In this document: in pieces, positions 1-10,535 of the stretch
How positions within the stretch are numbered: the stretch's first letter is position 1
Layout of the letters: each line of letters starts with the position of its first letter
Assembly: GCF_902148855.1 (NCBI RefSeq)
Contig: NC_043969.1
Coordinates: forward strand, 30,075,853 to 30,139,852
DNA: 64,000 nucleotides
Direction of reading: 5' to 3'
Source: Sphaeramia orbicularis
Taxonomy: Eukaryota > Chordata > Actinopteri > Kurtiformes > Apogonidae
Position numbers and translations under genes: made by a program
The notes under the pieces: generated by a model
Database searches by the model: none
The model's input: only the letters and a program-made list of their open reading frames with translations
What the model was told of the DNA's origin: nothing

Positions 1-148
1 ACAGTGAAAATGTGTTGTTACTTTCCTATCATGATGAACCAGTGTTTGGGTAACTGTCCTATATGTTACCTGTTAAATATGTAACGTGACATCTGCCTCA
101 TGTAAAGAGTTGGAACTATGGATGTATGACAGTGTGATTTCTTTACAG

Positions 149-1062
149 ATTCTATCACCTGTGAACGATGCCCTTCTGAATTCTGGTCTAATGAGAAAAG
201 AGATGCCTGTGTGAAGATGGAGGCAGAGTTTCTGTCTTATGAGGAAATTATGGGATGCCTGCTCACTGCAGCATCTTTATTTGGAACATGCATGACTTGT
301 CTTGTGGCATACATTTTCTTCAGATACAGGAAAACTCCTATTGTCAGGGCCAACAACGCTGAGCTGAGTTTCCTGCTGCTCTTCTCTTTAACCCTGTGTT
401 TCCTGTGTTCTCTGACCTTCATTGGCCAACCATCTCAGTGGTCCTGCATGCTCCGTCACACAGCTTTCGGCATCACCTTCGTCCTCTGCATCTCTTGTGT
501 TCTTGGTAAAACTATAGTGGTGTTAATGGCCTTCAGGGCTACACTTCCAGGCAGTAATGTGATGAAATGGTTTGGGCCTGTTCAACAGAGACTCAGTGTT
601 GTGGGATTTACTCTTATACAGGTGTTGATTTGTATCCTCTGGTTAACCATTTCTCCTCCTTTTCCTTTTAAAAATTTCAGAGAGTTCAAAGATAAAATCA
701 TCATTGAGTGTGCTCTGGGCTCTGCTATCGGCTTCTGGGCTGTACTCGGGTACATTGGACTTTTAGCTTTGTTATGCTTTTTTCTTGCTTTTCTGGCTCG
801 GAAGCTGCCTGACAACTTCAATGAAGCCAAATTTATAACCTTCAGCATGTTGATATTCTGTGCAGTCTGGATCACTTTTATCCCAGCTTATGTCAGCTCT
901 CCAGGGAAGTTCAGTGTTGCAGTGGAAATATTTGCTATTCTGGCCTCTAGTTTTGGACTTCTCATTTGTATTTTTGCCCCAAAATGCTACATAATCTTAT
1001 TAAAACCAGAGAAGAATACAAAAAAGAACATGATGGGGAAAGGGGCACCAAAGACATCATAA
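149..1062 (+). CDS. Gene 1: OlfC/V2R-like class C GPCR, last (7TM) exon only
   Basis: Only the final exon of this receptor is in the window; upstream exons lie before position 1. The exon begins after a pyrimidine-rich acceptor ending AG at 147-148, with the phase used by every sibling last exon (first two bases complete a codon), and ends at TAA 1060-1062. It encodes the last cysteines of the linker (motif [17 protein letters not shown]), seven hydrophobic segments, and the family hallmark [18 protein letters not shown] before TM6, ending in a short LKPEKNTKK tail. Length (914 bp) equals that of genes 2 and 5. A polyadenylation signal AATAAA lies at 1187-1192. It is almost identical to the last exon of gene 2; differences concentrate in extracellular loop 2. 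FIGQPS replaces the FIGRPS of its siblings. No break is visible, but whether the whole gene is intact cannot be judged. Confidence 0.93.
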
Positions 1063-1192
1063 TAGGTATTAGAAAATGTATAGTTTTAGTCTCATTGTCA
1101 TTTCATGTGAATTTGATATTTTGTGTCAACCATTTATACTCCTCATGGGATTGTACTTTATACTGTATTCTGAAGCACAATCTATAAATAAA

Positions 1193-1999
1193 ATTATAGT
1201 GGTGTCACTAGTGTTTCTGTATTTTTAAAAACTTTGAGATAATAATATTTGGTAATTAAAAAAAGGTAATACACTCTATGTTTATTCAAAGATTGAGAAA
1301 CTTTACCTGTGAGATTTTTGGTCCATTCAAGGTCAACACTGTAAATGCTCCAGAAAAAAACATGGCATTAGTCCCCTCTCAGTCACATCAGGTTACAATA
1401 ACTATCTGATGTGTCATATATTAACACAGTACACTGCAGTGCAGATACTCTATAATAGTAAAACCCTATAAAACGTTACCAGTTTTGTTAAAAAGATGCA
1501 AAGCTATTCTTATAATTGCAGACTCCAACCATCCAAACTATTGTATATGTCATCCAGATGGTTACATCATGAATACTGTACACAACAGGCTAAGAACACT
1601 GAAAAGTGTTCACAACTTAATTCATCCAGTGCTGCCTTTCTCAGATGGTGAAGAGACACAAGCCATTATTTTTATTTGTATTTGTTATTCTCACCCTTCC
1701 ATTTGGTCATGTCATGTCAGAAATGTATCCAGTATAATGTTGTTGAGCATGTATGGCTAAATAGAGTAAATTTTTTATTGCGGCGAATTGGAATTAGGTT
1801 TTGGACTGTCTTCCGCCTCTACAGTTTATGTATGTGCACAAAAAAGGAAAAAAAAAGTACTTTAATGTACAACGTGAATGTATAATACACAAAATAGAAA
1901 ACGCCACAACTAGGCTCGATAATACAATCAAGCATCATCCAATACACGCTTTGGAATTTGATATGGTCAACAGACCTTTTTCCACTCCCTAGTGCTACG
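1193..1999. other. Intergenic spacer between genes 1 and 2
   Basis: AT-rich sequence of about 800 bp after the gene 1 polyadenylation signal. I see no exon, RNA gene or recognisable transposon end. Short open frames here have no family resemblance. The last 100 bp probably holds gene 2 promoter sequence. Confidence 0.6.
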
Positions 2000-2007
2000 A
2001 AGTATTG

Positions 2008-2014
2008 TATAAAT
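2008..2014 (+). promoter_or_regulatory. TATA box of gene 2
   Basis: TATAAAT lies 39 bp before the first ATG of gene 2 (2047) and 72 bp before an alternative in-frame ATG (2080). Position and form match the TATA boxes of the sibling genes. Confidence 0.6.
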
Positions 2015-2046
2015 AGCCGTGCCAGCTCCAGAACCAGTAAGGTGCG

Positions 2047-5000
2047 ATGCCACCCAGTGGGTCAGCATCATCAGCTGGTATGGCATCCACGCAGACATGG
2101 ACAGAGCAGGGTCGGGCACTTCTACAGCTGCTACTGTTAGTATCTTTGTTACAGGCTGAGGGGCTGGTTTGTAGACAGAGAGGAGATCCTGAAAATCCTC
2201 AACTGTCTAAGGATGGAGACATTATGTTGGGAGCAATCTTCTCCTTTCACAGCAGCTGGAACAACAGAGAGGATTCCTACATGCACAAACCACCACCACT
2301 ACAGTGTACCAGGTAACTCATACCTCAGATTGGTTGAAGAAATGTCTATTATCTAGCTAAAAAAGAAAACGCTGTCAATGATAACATAAGATTGTTCTTT
2401 TTACTGCTGTTGTCTGGAATGTTAGTGTCATGAAATATTCCTATTGTCTATGGTGTGACCTGAGATTTTTTTGTTTATACACATATTATGTCTCAATTCA
2501 GATTGAACTTCAGGGGGTTCCAGTATTCACAGGCAATGATCTTTGCAATACAGGAGATTAATAACAGCACAGAAATATTACCTGGTATTTCCCTGGGATA
2601 TGAAATTTATAATGGCTGTAGCTCTATTGCCAGAGGAGTGAAGGTGGCACTGACCTTAACTAATGGTAATGAAGAGAAATTTGTGCCATCTGAGATGTCG
2701 TGTACTAGACCTGCAAGTACAGGCCATTATAGGAGAAACATCCTCCTCTCCTTGCATGGCTATAGCTACTGTCATTGGAACTTTTCATATTCCTATGGTT
2801 TGTACAATTTTTAAAAATTACATTTTGATTTTTTACTCTCAGTTCTTGTAGCTGCTCTGGTCATATCTACCTTTTAACAGGTTTTGTACATTTAACACTT
2901 TTGTCTCACAATACACACCTGAATTTTTTTTTGTTTATATTCCTAGATCAGCCACTTTGCCACCTGTGCTTGTCTTAGTGATAAAGTCAAATACCCATCA
3001 TTCCTCAGAACAATACCCAGTGACTACTATCAAAGCAGAGCCCTGGCCCAGCTGGTCAGATACTTTGGCTGGACTTGGGTGGGAGCTGTTAGAACCAATG
3101 ATGATTATGGAAATAATGGAATGGCCACATTCACAGAAACTGCAGAACAGCTGGGGATCTGTCTGGAGTACTCTGTCGCCTTCTTTAGAGCTGATCCACC
3201 AGAGAAAATAAAACATATAGTTAACATAATTAAACATTCCACTTCCAAAGTGATAGTAACTTTCCTCGCCCCAACAGAGGTTTATTTACTAGTAAATGAG
3301 TTGGCTCAGCACAATCTGACTGGATACCAGTGGGTCGGTACTGAGGCCTGGATATTTGATTCCAAAACAGCAGTTAAAGACAAACATCACATTCTGGATG
3401 GAGCTATAGGTCTGTCCATCCCTGAAGCACATGTCAGTGGAATGAAAGAGTTCATGTTGGATGTGAAGCCACTCAATTCTTCTGGAAATGAATTATTCAC
3501 AGAATTCTGGGAGACATTATTCAGCTGTAAATTCAAACAGACTAGTTTATCAGGCAATAATCAGAAAGAATGTACCGGAGATGAAGATATAACTGAAGTC
3601 CACAACAGTTTCACTGATATGTCACTCATGCCCATCTTTAACAATGTCTATAAAGGAGTGTATGCTGTGGCCCATGCACTGCATAATATACTTGGCTGTA
3701 ATGAAACATGTGACAACAATGTGGCATTAGATCCATTCAAAGTGAGTCTTGAATAACATTTTTGACATTTAAAAAGCTTTGGACAAATTTAGTTGAATAG
3801 GTTGATAATATGAATGCTTTGCTAGCTTTTAAACCAGAACATCCAAACATATGTGGCAGATAACTATGTAAACTGTTTTCTGTCTTCATAGATTTTACAA
3901 CATATAAGAAATATTCGGTTTACAACAAAAGAAGGAGATGAGGTTTACTTTAATGAGAATGGAGACCCTGCAGCAAAGTATGAAATAATCAACTGGCAGC
4001 CCACACAAAATGGTATTGTGGACTTTGTCACTGTTGGTCTTTATGATGCCTCCTTACCTGCAGACAGACAGATGAATATAGAAAATAAAATTATAACCTG
4101 GGCACAAAACTCAAAACTGGTAAGTCACTGTATGGTCACTGTAGTTTTAGCTGTGGTGTGACTGCATTTGTCATATTATATGTGAATGAATGCATGCATT
4201 TGGTTTGTAACGACATTGCTTTATTCGTTGTGGATTCTATTTAAGATTCTTCATGTATTTGCTGAATTTATCCAGGTACCATTATCGGTTTGTAGTGAGA
4301 AGTGTCCTCCAGGAACCCGAAAGGTTCTGCAGAAAGGAAAGCCAGTCTGCTGTTATGACTGTATACGATGTGCAGAAGGAGAATTCAACAACTTTACAGG
4401 TGTAGTGAAATTTAACCCTTTGTCTTAGAGTTTAAAGCAGATAGGAGGATATACTTGTATTATACTTGATTTCATTTTAATTTTTTTGTATGAGTATAAC
4501 AGCATTAAAGTGATGATGTAGATGTTGACTGGAGTGAAGTAGATAGTGATGGTCTTCCACATTATAGTAAACATCAGGAATGAAATATAATTGTACATGT
4601 GTAACACATATTCAGTGTCATTCTTTTACAGATTCTATCACCTGTGAACGATGCCCTCCTGATTTCTGGTCTAATGAGAAAAGAGATGCCTGTGTGAAGA
4701 AAGAGACTGAGTTTCTGTCTTATGAGGAAATTATGGGATGTCTGCTCACTGCAGCATCTTTATTTGGAACATGCATGACTTGTCTTGTGGCATGCATTTT
4801 CTTCAGATACAGGAAAACTCCTATTGTCAGGGCCAACAACGCTGAGCTGAGTTTCCTGCTGCTCTTCTCTTTAACCCTGTGTTTCCTGTGTTCTCTGACC
4901 TTCATCGGACGTCCATCTCAGTGGTCCTGCATGCTCCGTCACACAGCTTTCGGCATCACCTTCGTCCTCTGCATCTCTTGTGTTCTTGGTAAAACTATAG

Positions 5001-5545
5001 TGGTGTTAATGGCCTTCAGGGCTACACTTCCAGGCAGTAATGTGATGAAATGGTTTGGGCCTGTTCAACAGAGACTCAGTGTTGTGGGATTTACTCTTAT
5101 ACAGGTGTTGATATGTATCCTCTGGTTAAACATTTCTCCTCCTTTTCCTTTTAGAAATTTCAAGCAATTTAACAACAAAATCATCATCGAGTGTGCTCTG
5201 GGCTCTGCTATAGGCTTCTGGGCTGTACTCGGGTACATTGGACTTTTAGCTTTGTTATGTTTCGTTCTTGCTTTTCTGGCTCGGAAGCTGCCTGATAACT
5301 TCAATGAAGCCAAATTTATAACCTTCAGCATGTTGATATTCTGTGCAGTCTGGATCACTTTTATCCCAGCTTATGTCAGCTCTCCAGGGAAGTTCAGTGT
5401 TGCAGTGGAAATATTTGCTATTCTGGCCTCTAGTTTTGGACTTCTCATTTGTATTTTTGCCCCAAAATGTTACATAATCATACTGAAACCAGAGAAGAAT
5501 ACAAAAAAGAGCATGATGGGTAAAGGAGGATCAAAATCATTTTAA
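2047..5545 (+). pseudogene. Gene 2: OlfC/V2R-like receptor with a frameshift in exon 2
   Basis: Six exons in the standard arrangement: 2047-2312, 2502-2797, 2947-3741, 3892-4119, 4276-4399, 4632-5545, all with GT-AG junctions. Exon 1 gives a leucine-rich signal peptide (LLQLLLLVSLLQAEG) and the family start motif SKDGDIMLGAIFSF. Exon 3 starts [19 protein letters not shown] and contains GTEAW, where E aligns with the amino-acid-binding glutamate of CaSR (E297). Exons 5-6 carry the nine linker cysteines and an intact 7TM domain. In exon 2 the reading frame changes near 2700-2725: upstream reads to SCTRPAS, downstream resumes as QAIIGETSSSP in another frame. Exons 1+2 total 562 bp, which is not a multiple of three as in siblings; loss of one GT from a GTGT is the simplest reading. 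Everything else is open, so this is a very young pseudogene, a segregating allele or an assembly error. Polyadenylation signal at 5776-5781. Confidence 0.82.
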
Positions 5546-5961
5546 TATATTAAAAAAATATGCCTTAAAGCCCCATTATCAAAGTATAAATGATATTTTT
5601 TGTGATTTTTTTGTCTGGAAATTTTTTAATTACCTATTTCCTGTACTAATAGGTGGTCAGTGTGTAAGGACATTAGTGATAACCGGTCAAGTTAAAACAA
5701 GAACATGGAAAAGGTTATATTATGTAACTGTGGTCATTATAACATTGTAACCATATATAAAGCAAATACGTGAGAAATAAATGTGTGTTTATTAATAAGA
5801 TAACTTAGCCGCTTTCAAAATATTTAATGCATGGAGGAAAATTAATATTATTATAAAAACAAAATGGACAGTTTGAGAGATTCAAAAACACGCAATAACT
5901 TGTTTGCTTCCCCCGGTCTCCTGAGGCCTGTTTTCAACAATGACAACTCCCCTCAAACATG

Positions 5962-5968
5962 TATAAAA
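5962..5968 (+). promoter_or_regulatory. TATA box of gene 3
   Basis: TATAAAA 53 bp before the ATG at 6015. The short leader contains CCTGCAGAG about 15 bp before the ATG, a motif also found just before the start codons of genes 4 and 5. Confidence 0.7.
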
Positions 5969-6014
5969 CCCGGTAGCCCCAGAGCCACGTTGGCCCAGCC
6001 TGCAGAGCAGAGTT

Positions 6015-6348
6015 ATGTTCATGCCAGCACTCTTTGTTGTGGTGTCGCTCATAGAAAATGGAAACTCTGTCTGTCAACTGCAAGGCTCAGCACAACCACC
6101 AGAACTGGCCCAGGATGGGGACTTAATTATAGGAGGCATTTTTTCATTCAGAACAGGGCAAGATTATGTGGTTAACACATTTCAGAAAATTCCAGAAGTA
6201 CGAAAGTGCAAAAAGTATGTATTGCTTCTTATCTAAGTTTTTGCACCTGGTTTTTATCTGTTTTTAATGTGTTTGGTTTCTGTTTTTTTATCATTTACTG
6301 TATGTAAAGTGTCTTTGAGTTCCATGAAAAACATTATACAATCAAAAT

Positions 6349-6381
<33 letters not shown>

Positions 6382-6829
6382 GATACTTAACATGTGTTTC
6401 TGTCTGTTTATATACATTTTTTGTGATGTTTAATGTGCTTGACACTAACACATTTATAAGAAAATTATTTTAACTCTGTCATCATTCCAGTTTCAATTTT
6501 AGAGAATTTAAATTTGCTCAAACAGTGATCTTTGCAATAAATGAGATCAACAATAACCCTGAGATGCTGTCTGATGTTAAACTTGGTTGGAGGATCTATG
6601 ATAACTGTGGAACTATGGATATACTGAAAGCTGCACTGGCACTGGTGAGTGGACTGAGGAGAGAAATAAGAGATGTCAACTGCACTAAAAGTGAGACAGT
6701 GCAAGCCATCCTGGGACATTCAGGATCAACACCAACTATCAGTTTTGCCCGAGTGGTGGGAAGGTTTCATGTACCTGTGGTAAGTCGAAGTGTCTTTGAG
6801 TGTCCAAAAAGGTGCTATATAAGTGTGAT

Positions 6830-6902
<73 letters not shown>

Positions 6903-8410
6903 GTCAGTGCAGAATAGAATATTTTAGCACAATGTTGTTTCATGTGTTCACTGTGTAAATACAAAATGCAGCTTTATAGTGTATACAAGAATGTTCAATT
7001 TTAATTGTTCTGTTTTCTTACAGATCAGTCATTTTGCCACCTGTGCCTGTCTAACCAACAGAAAAGAGTATCCTACTTTTTTTAGGACTATTGCTAGTGA
7101 CTATTACCAGAGTAGAGCCCAAGCAAAGCTGATTCTGCACTTTGGTTGGACCTGGATTGGGACTGTAGCTGTAGATAACTATTACGGCCGCAACGGTGTA
7201 GTTGGATTTATCCAAGCTGCACAAGAATACGGGATCTGCATTGAATATTCAGAAGCATTTTCATCCTCAGATCCACCTGAACGCCTGCAGAAAATAGTAG
7301 AGATCATTAGACACGCTACCTCTAAGGTGATCATGGCTTTTATGTCTCACAGAGAGGTAAAGTTGCTGGCAGCAGAGTTGTATAAGCAGAATATTACAGG
7401 CCTGCAGTGGGTCGGCAGTGACGCCTGGATCACAGATCACTCTCTGACTGACAGTGAGGGGCACAGCGTCCTAGTGGGCTCCCTGGGGTTTGTTGTCACT
7501 AGAGCTTGGATCCCGGGATTGGAGGATCACCTCAGGAGTCTCCACCCCTCACAGTTCCCCAACAGCCAGTTTGTCAGAGATTTCTGGGAAGAAATGTTTG
7601 ACTGCTCTTTGAATCAAACCACAAACACACAGAGAAAGCCATGCAGCGGCTCAGAGAGCTTGCAGAACGTTGAATCACAGTTTACTGACGTGTCTGAGCT
7701 GAGATTCACTTATAATGTTTATAAGTCTGTTTACGCTGTGGCCTATGCTCTTGACAACCTGTTTAAATGTGAGGATGGTAACGGGCCCTTTTTAAATGGA
7801 AGCTGTGCTGATAAGAAAAATATTCAGCCATGGCAGGTGAGAAGCTACCAGTAAAGGCCACAGAGTGATGACTGTCTGATCTGCTGTTCATACCAGTGTT
7901 CACTGTTTTCCCCTAGGTCCTACATTACCTCGACACAGTTGATTTTACTATGGAGGAGGGAGAAAGAGTGTTTTTTGACAGTAATGGAGACTCACCCGCA
8001 AGATATGAACTGGTTAATTTACAAATAACAAACGAAGGAACCATGGAAGGAGTAACAGTTGGAGTCTATGATGCGTCTTTTCCTGAAAGCCATCAGTTTA
8101 TTATGAATGACATACCTGTAGTCTGGTCCAATGCAGCGGAGGTAAAACACATAATATTAGATTTGTGTGTAAACCCTGCTATAAATGTTACATTTTCATA
8201 TCTGTCTTTGCTTTGTTTAATTGTAGAGAGTTCCAGTATCGGTCTGCAGTACAAGTTGTCGCCCAGGAACTCGTAAAGTCCTCCAGAAAGGAAGGCCCAT
8301 CTGCTGTTATGACTGCTTACCTTGTCCATTAGGGCAGATTAGTAATTTAACAGGCATGTACAAACGTTTGAGAGAAATGCAATAAATATTACTACTACTG
8401 GTAATAATAC

Positions 8411-8455
<45 letters not shown>

Positions 8456-8462
8456 TACTACA

Positions 8463-8493
<31 letters not shown>

Positions 8494-9513
8494 ATAATAA
8501 TAATAATAATAATAACAAAAGTAGAAATATTAGTTTTCTTTAGGTATTAAGTGCTTATACTTATTTTTCACTGTGTTTATGTTTCTTTTGCAGATTCAAT
8601 ACACTGTATGAAATGCCCATCAGAGTACTGGTCCAATAAGCACAGAGATGCCTGCATCCCCAAAGTGATTGAATTCCTGGCTTATGATGAAATCCTAGGT
8701 TATTTGTTAGCTTTATTTTCATTGCTTGGATTCTTTATTACTATGATCACAACACTTACCTTCTACTGCCACAGAGAAACTCCACTAGTACGAGCAAACA
8801 ACTCAGAGCTGAGTTTCCTGCTGCTCTTCTCTTTAACCCTGTGTTTCCTGTGTTCTCTGACTTTCATCGGACGTCCATCTCAGTGGTCCTGCATGCTCCG
8901 TCACACAGCTTTCGGCATCACCTTCGTCCTCTGCATCTCTTGTGTTCTTGGTAAAACGATAGTGGTGTTAATGGCCTTCAGGGCTACACTTCCAGGCAGT
9001 AATGTGATGAAATGCTTTGGGCCTGTTCAACAGAGACTCAGTGTTGTGGCTGCTACACTTATACAGGTTGTTATTTGCATACTTTGGCTCACAATCAAGC
9101 CTCCATTTCCATTTAAGAATCTGTTGTACTATAAGGACAGAATCATCTTAGAATGTAATCTTGGCTCAGCAGTAGGTTTCTGGGCTGTGTTGGGTTATAT
9201 TGGACTCCTGGCAATTTTATGTTTCATTCTTGCTTTTCTGGCTCGGAAGCTGCCTGATAACTTCAATGAAGCTAAACTCATCACCTTCAGTATGCTCATA
9301 TTCTGTGCAGTCTGGATTGCTTTTGTCCCAGCTTATGTCAGCTCTCCTGGGAAATTCACCGTGGCTGTGGAGATATTTGCTATTCTGGCCTCAAGTTATG
9401 GACTACTTTTTTGCATTTTTATGCCAAAATGTTATATAATTCATTTCAGACCTGAACAAAACACTAAGAAACACATAATGGGAAAGTCTTCCCGTAGTGA
9501 CACAACTCATTAA
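6015..9513 (+). CDS. Gene 3: OlfC/V2R-like class C olfactory GPCR
   Basis: Six exons: 6015-6214, 6491-6779, 7024-7836, 7917-8141, 8227-8353, 8594-9513; the joined frame is open for about 857 residues. The first ATG after the TATA box gives a signal peptide ([18 protein letters not shown]). The VFT follows ([49 protein letters not shown]), then the cysteine-rich linker (exon 5 VCSTSC, CCYDC; exon 6 CMKCPSEYW) and the 7TM with [18 protein letters not shown]. Where siblings and CaSR have E in the xSEAW pocket motif this protein has GSDAW, shared only with gene 4. The donor after exon 5 reads ACAG|GCATGT, so intron 5 appears to be a GC-AG intron; frame and sibling boundaries leave no better GT. 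Introns 1, 2 and 5 carry retroposon tails or triplet repeats. Expected role: plasma-membrane receptor in olfactory neurons; ligand unknown. Polyadenylation signal at 9650-9655. Confidence 0.95.
6303..6381 (+). repeat. Retroposon 3' tail with (ATT)n, gene 3 intron 1
   Basis: The stretch GTGTCTTTGAGTTCC followed by a tRNA-SINE or LINE-like tail and (ATT)11 resembles the 3' ends of many fish SINEs and LINEs. A related tail occurs in intron 2 (6787-6900) and at 39474-39622. Confidence 0.6.
6787..6900 (+). repeat. Retroposon 3' tail with (ATT)n, gene 3 intron 2
   Basis: Begins only about 8 bp after the exon 2 donor with AGTGTCTTTGAGTGTCC, continues with GGTGCTATATAAGTGTG and ends in about 23 ATT units. 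The fish SINE/LINE tail consensus GCGCTATATAAAT is recognisable. Confidence 0.65.
8386..8517 (+). repeat. Compound (ACT)n(AAT)n microsatellite, gene 3 intron 5
   Basis: Interrupted ACT/CTA triplets pass into AAT triplets. The same compound order occurs at 10373-10535 and 28848-28941. Confidence 0.85.
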
Positions 9514-9766
9514 CTTCAGTCAGTTCATCTGTTTTGTATGATAATCACCAATTTTAATGTGTGTGTTTTTGCTGCATCGGTTAATTCATAATCACGCTGT
9601 AATTTGCATGACTATATGCGTATCTCAATGTACCCTGGTGATTTTTTAAAATAAATGTTTAAGAGTATTTCAATTGTTTTGTCAGTGTTCACACAAATAC
9701 CCTCTGCAGCTAAATATAGGAGGAATAATCAAGGAGAAATAATATAATATGACACGTGTATTCATA

Positions 9767-10278
9767 CAGTGGTGGCCAAAACTATTAGAACACTAGGCAT
9801 ATTTGAGAGGTTTCATGTATATTTGTGTTTAAATAGCCATAGAACAAATCAATTATCTACAAATTCATTACGATGCTCTATAAATCATAGAACAGAGCCA
9901 TCATACTGAGATTTAGGTGATTTTCCTTTCAAAAAAACCAAGCATGGCCTTTTTCACTGTCACATCATCATGTTCCTTCATAGAAGCCACATTCCTTGTT
10001 TTTCATTGTCAGGTGTGATTGTGGTTAGATTGATGGTGATGTAAGAGTCTTTGGCCACGGCTGTGTGATACTATTGAATGTACAAGGTTTATCCAGCTCA
10101 TTATGTGAACATTAAAGTTAAAAGTGTATAAAATCAGTAGGAATCACTTCATCTGATATTTATTGTATAGCCATCTGCATCTTTTGTGAACTTTATGAAA
10201 TGAAATTGTGCATTGGAGGCAAAAAAGAGTCAGTCATTTCAGATCTGTCAGGTGTTCTAATATTTTTGGTCACCAGTG
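9767..10278. mobile_element. Tc1/mariner-type MITE with ~27-bp terminal inverted repeats
   Basis: The left end CAGTGGTGGCCAAAACTATT continues to AGAACAC. The right end, read in reverse complement, gives CACTGGTGACCAAAAATATT then AGAACACC. Both ends abut TA (9765-9766 and 10279-10280), the Tc1/mariner target duplication. At 512 bp with no transposase frame it is non-autonomous. Confidence 0.85.
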
Positions 10279-10372
10279 TATATTTATATATTTTAGCAAT
10301 GTGTGTCAGAAAACATCTATACATAGGATTAAATGACATGAACAATACAAACAAAAAAAAAGAAATGATACT

Positions 10373-10438
10373 GCTTCTACTACTACTACTACTACTACTA
10401 CTACCACTACTACCACTACTACTACTACTACTACAACA

Positions 10439-10516
<78 letters not shown>

Positions 10517-10535
10517 AAGAAGAAGAAACAACAAT
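10373..10535. repeat. Compound microsatellite (ACT)n (AAT)n (AAG)n
   Basis: Three consecutive triplet tracts. The long open frames across it on both strands encode only homopolymer runs and are artefacts of the repeat. Confidence 0.9.

Noticed and set aside
237-875. Antisense open frames within the 7TM exons (also in genes 2, 5, 6, 7, 8 and 9)
   Set aside because: They recur at the same place in every paralog because they are the reverse reading of a conserved coding exon; no independent start, signal or family match.
1485-2140. Several overlapping short frames upstream of gene 2
   Set aside because: No similarity to receptor exons or other families and no consistent splice signals.
5864-6175. 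103-codon frame overlapping the gene 3 promoter and exon 1
   Set aside because: It runs through the TATA box and is in another frame than the clear exon 1; it has no family similarity.
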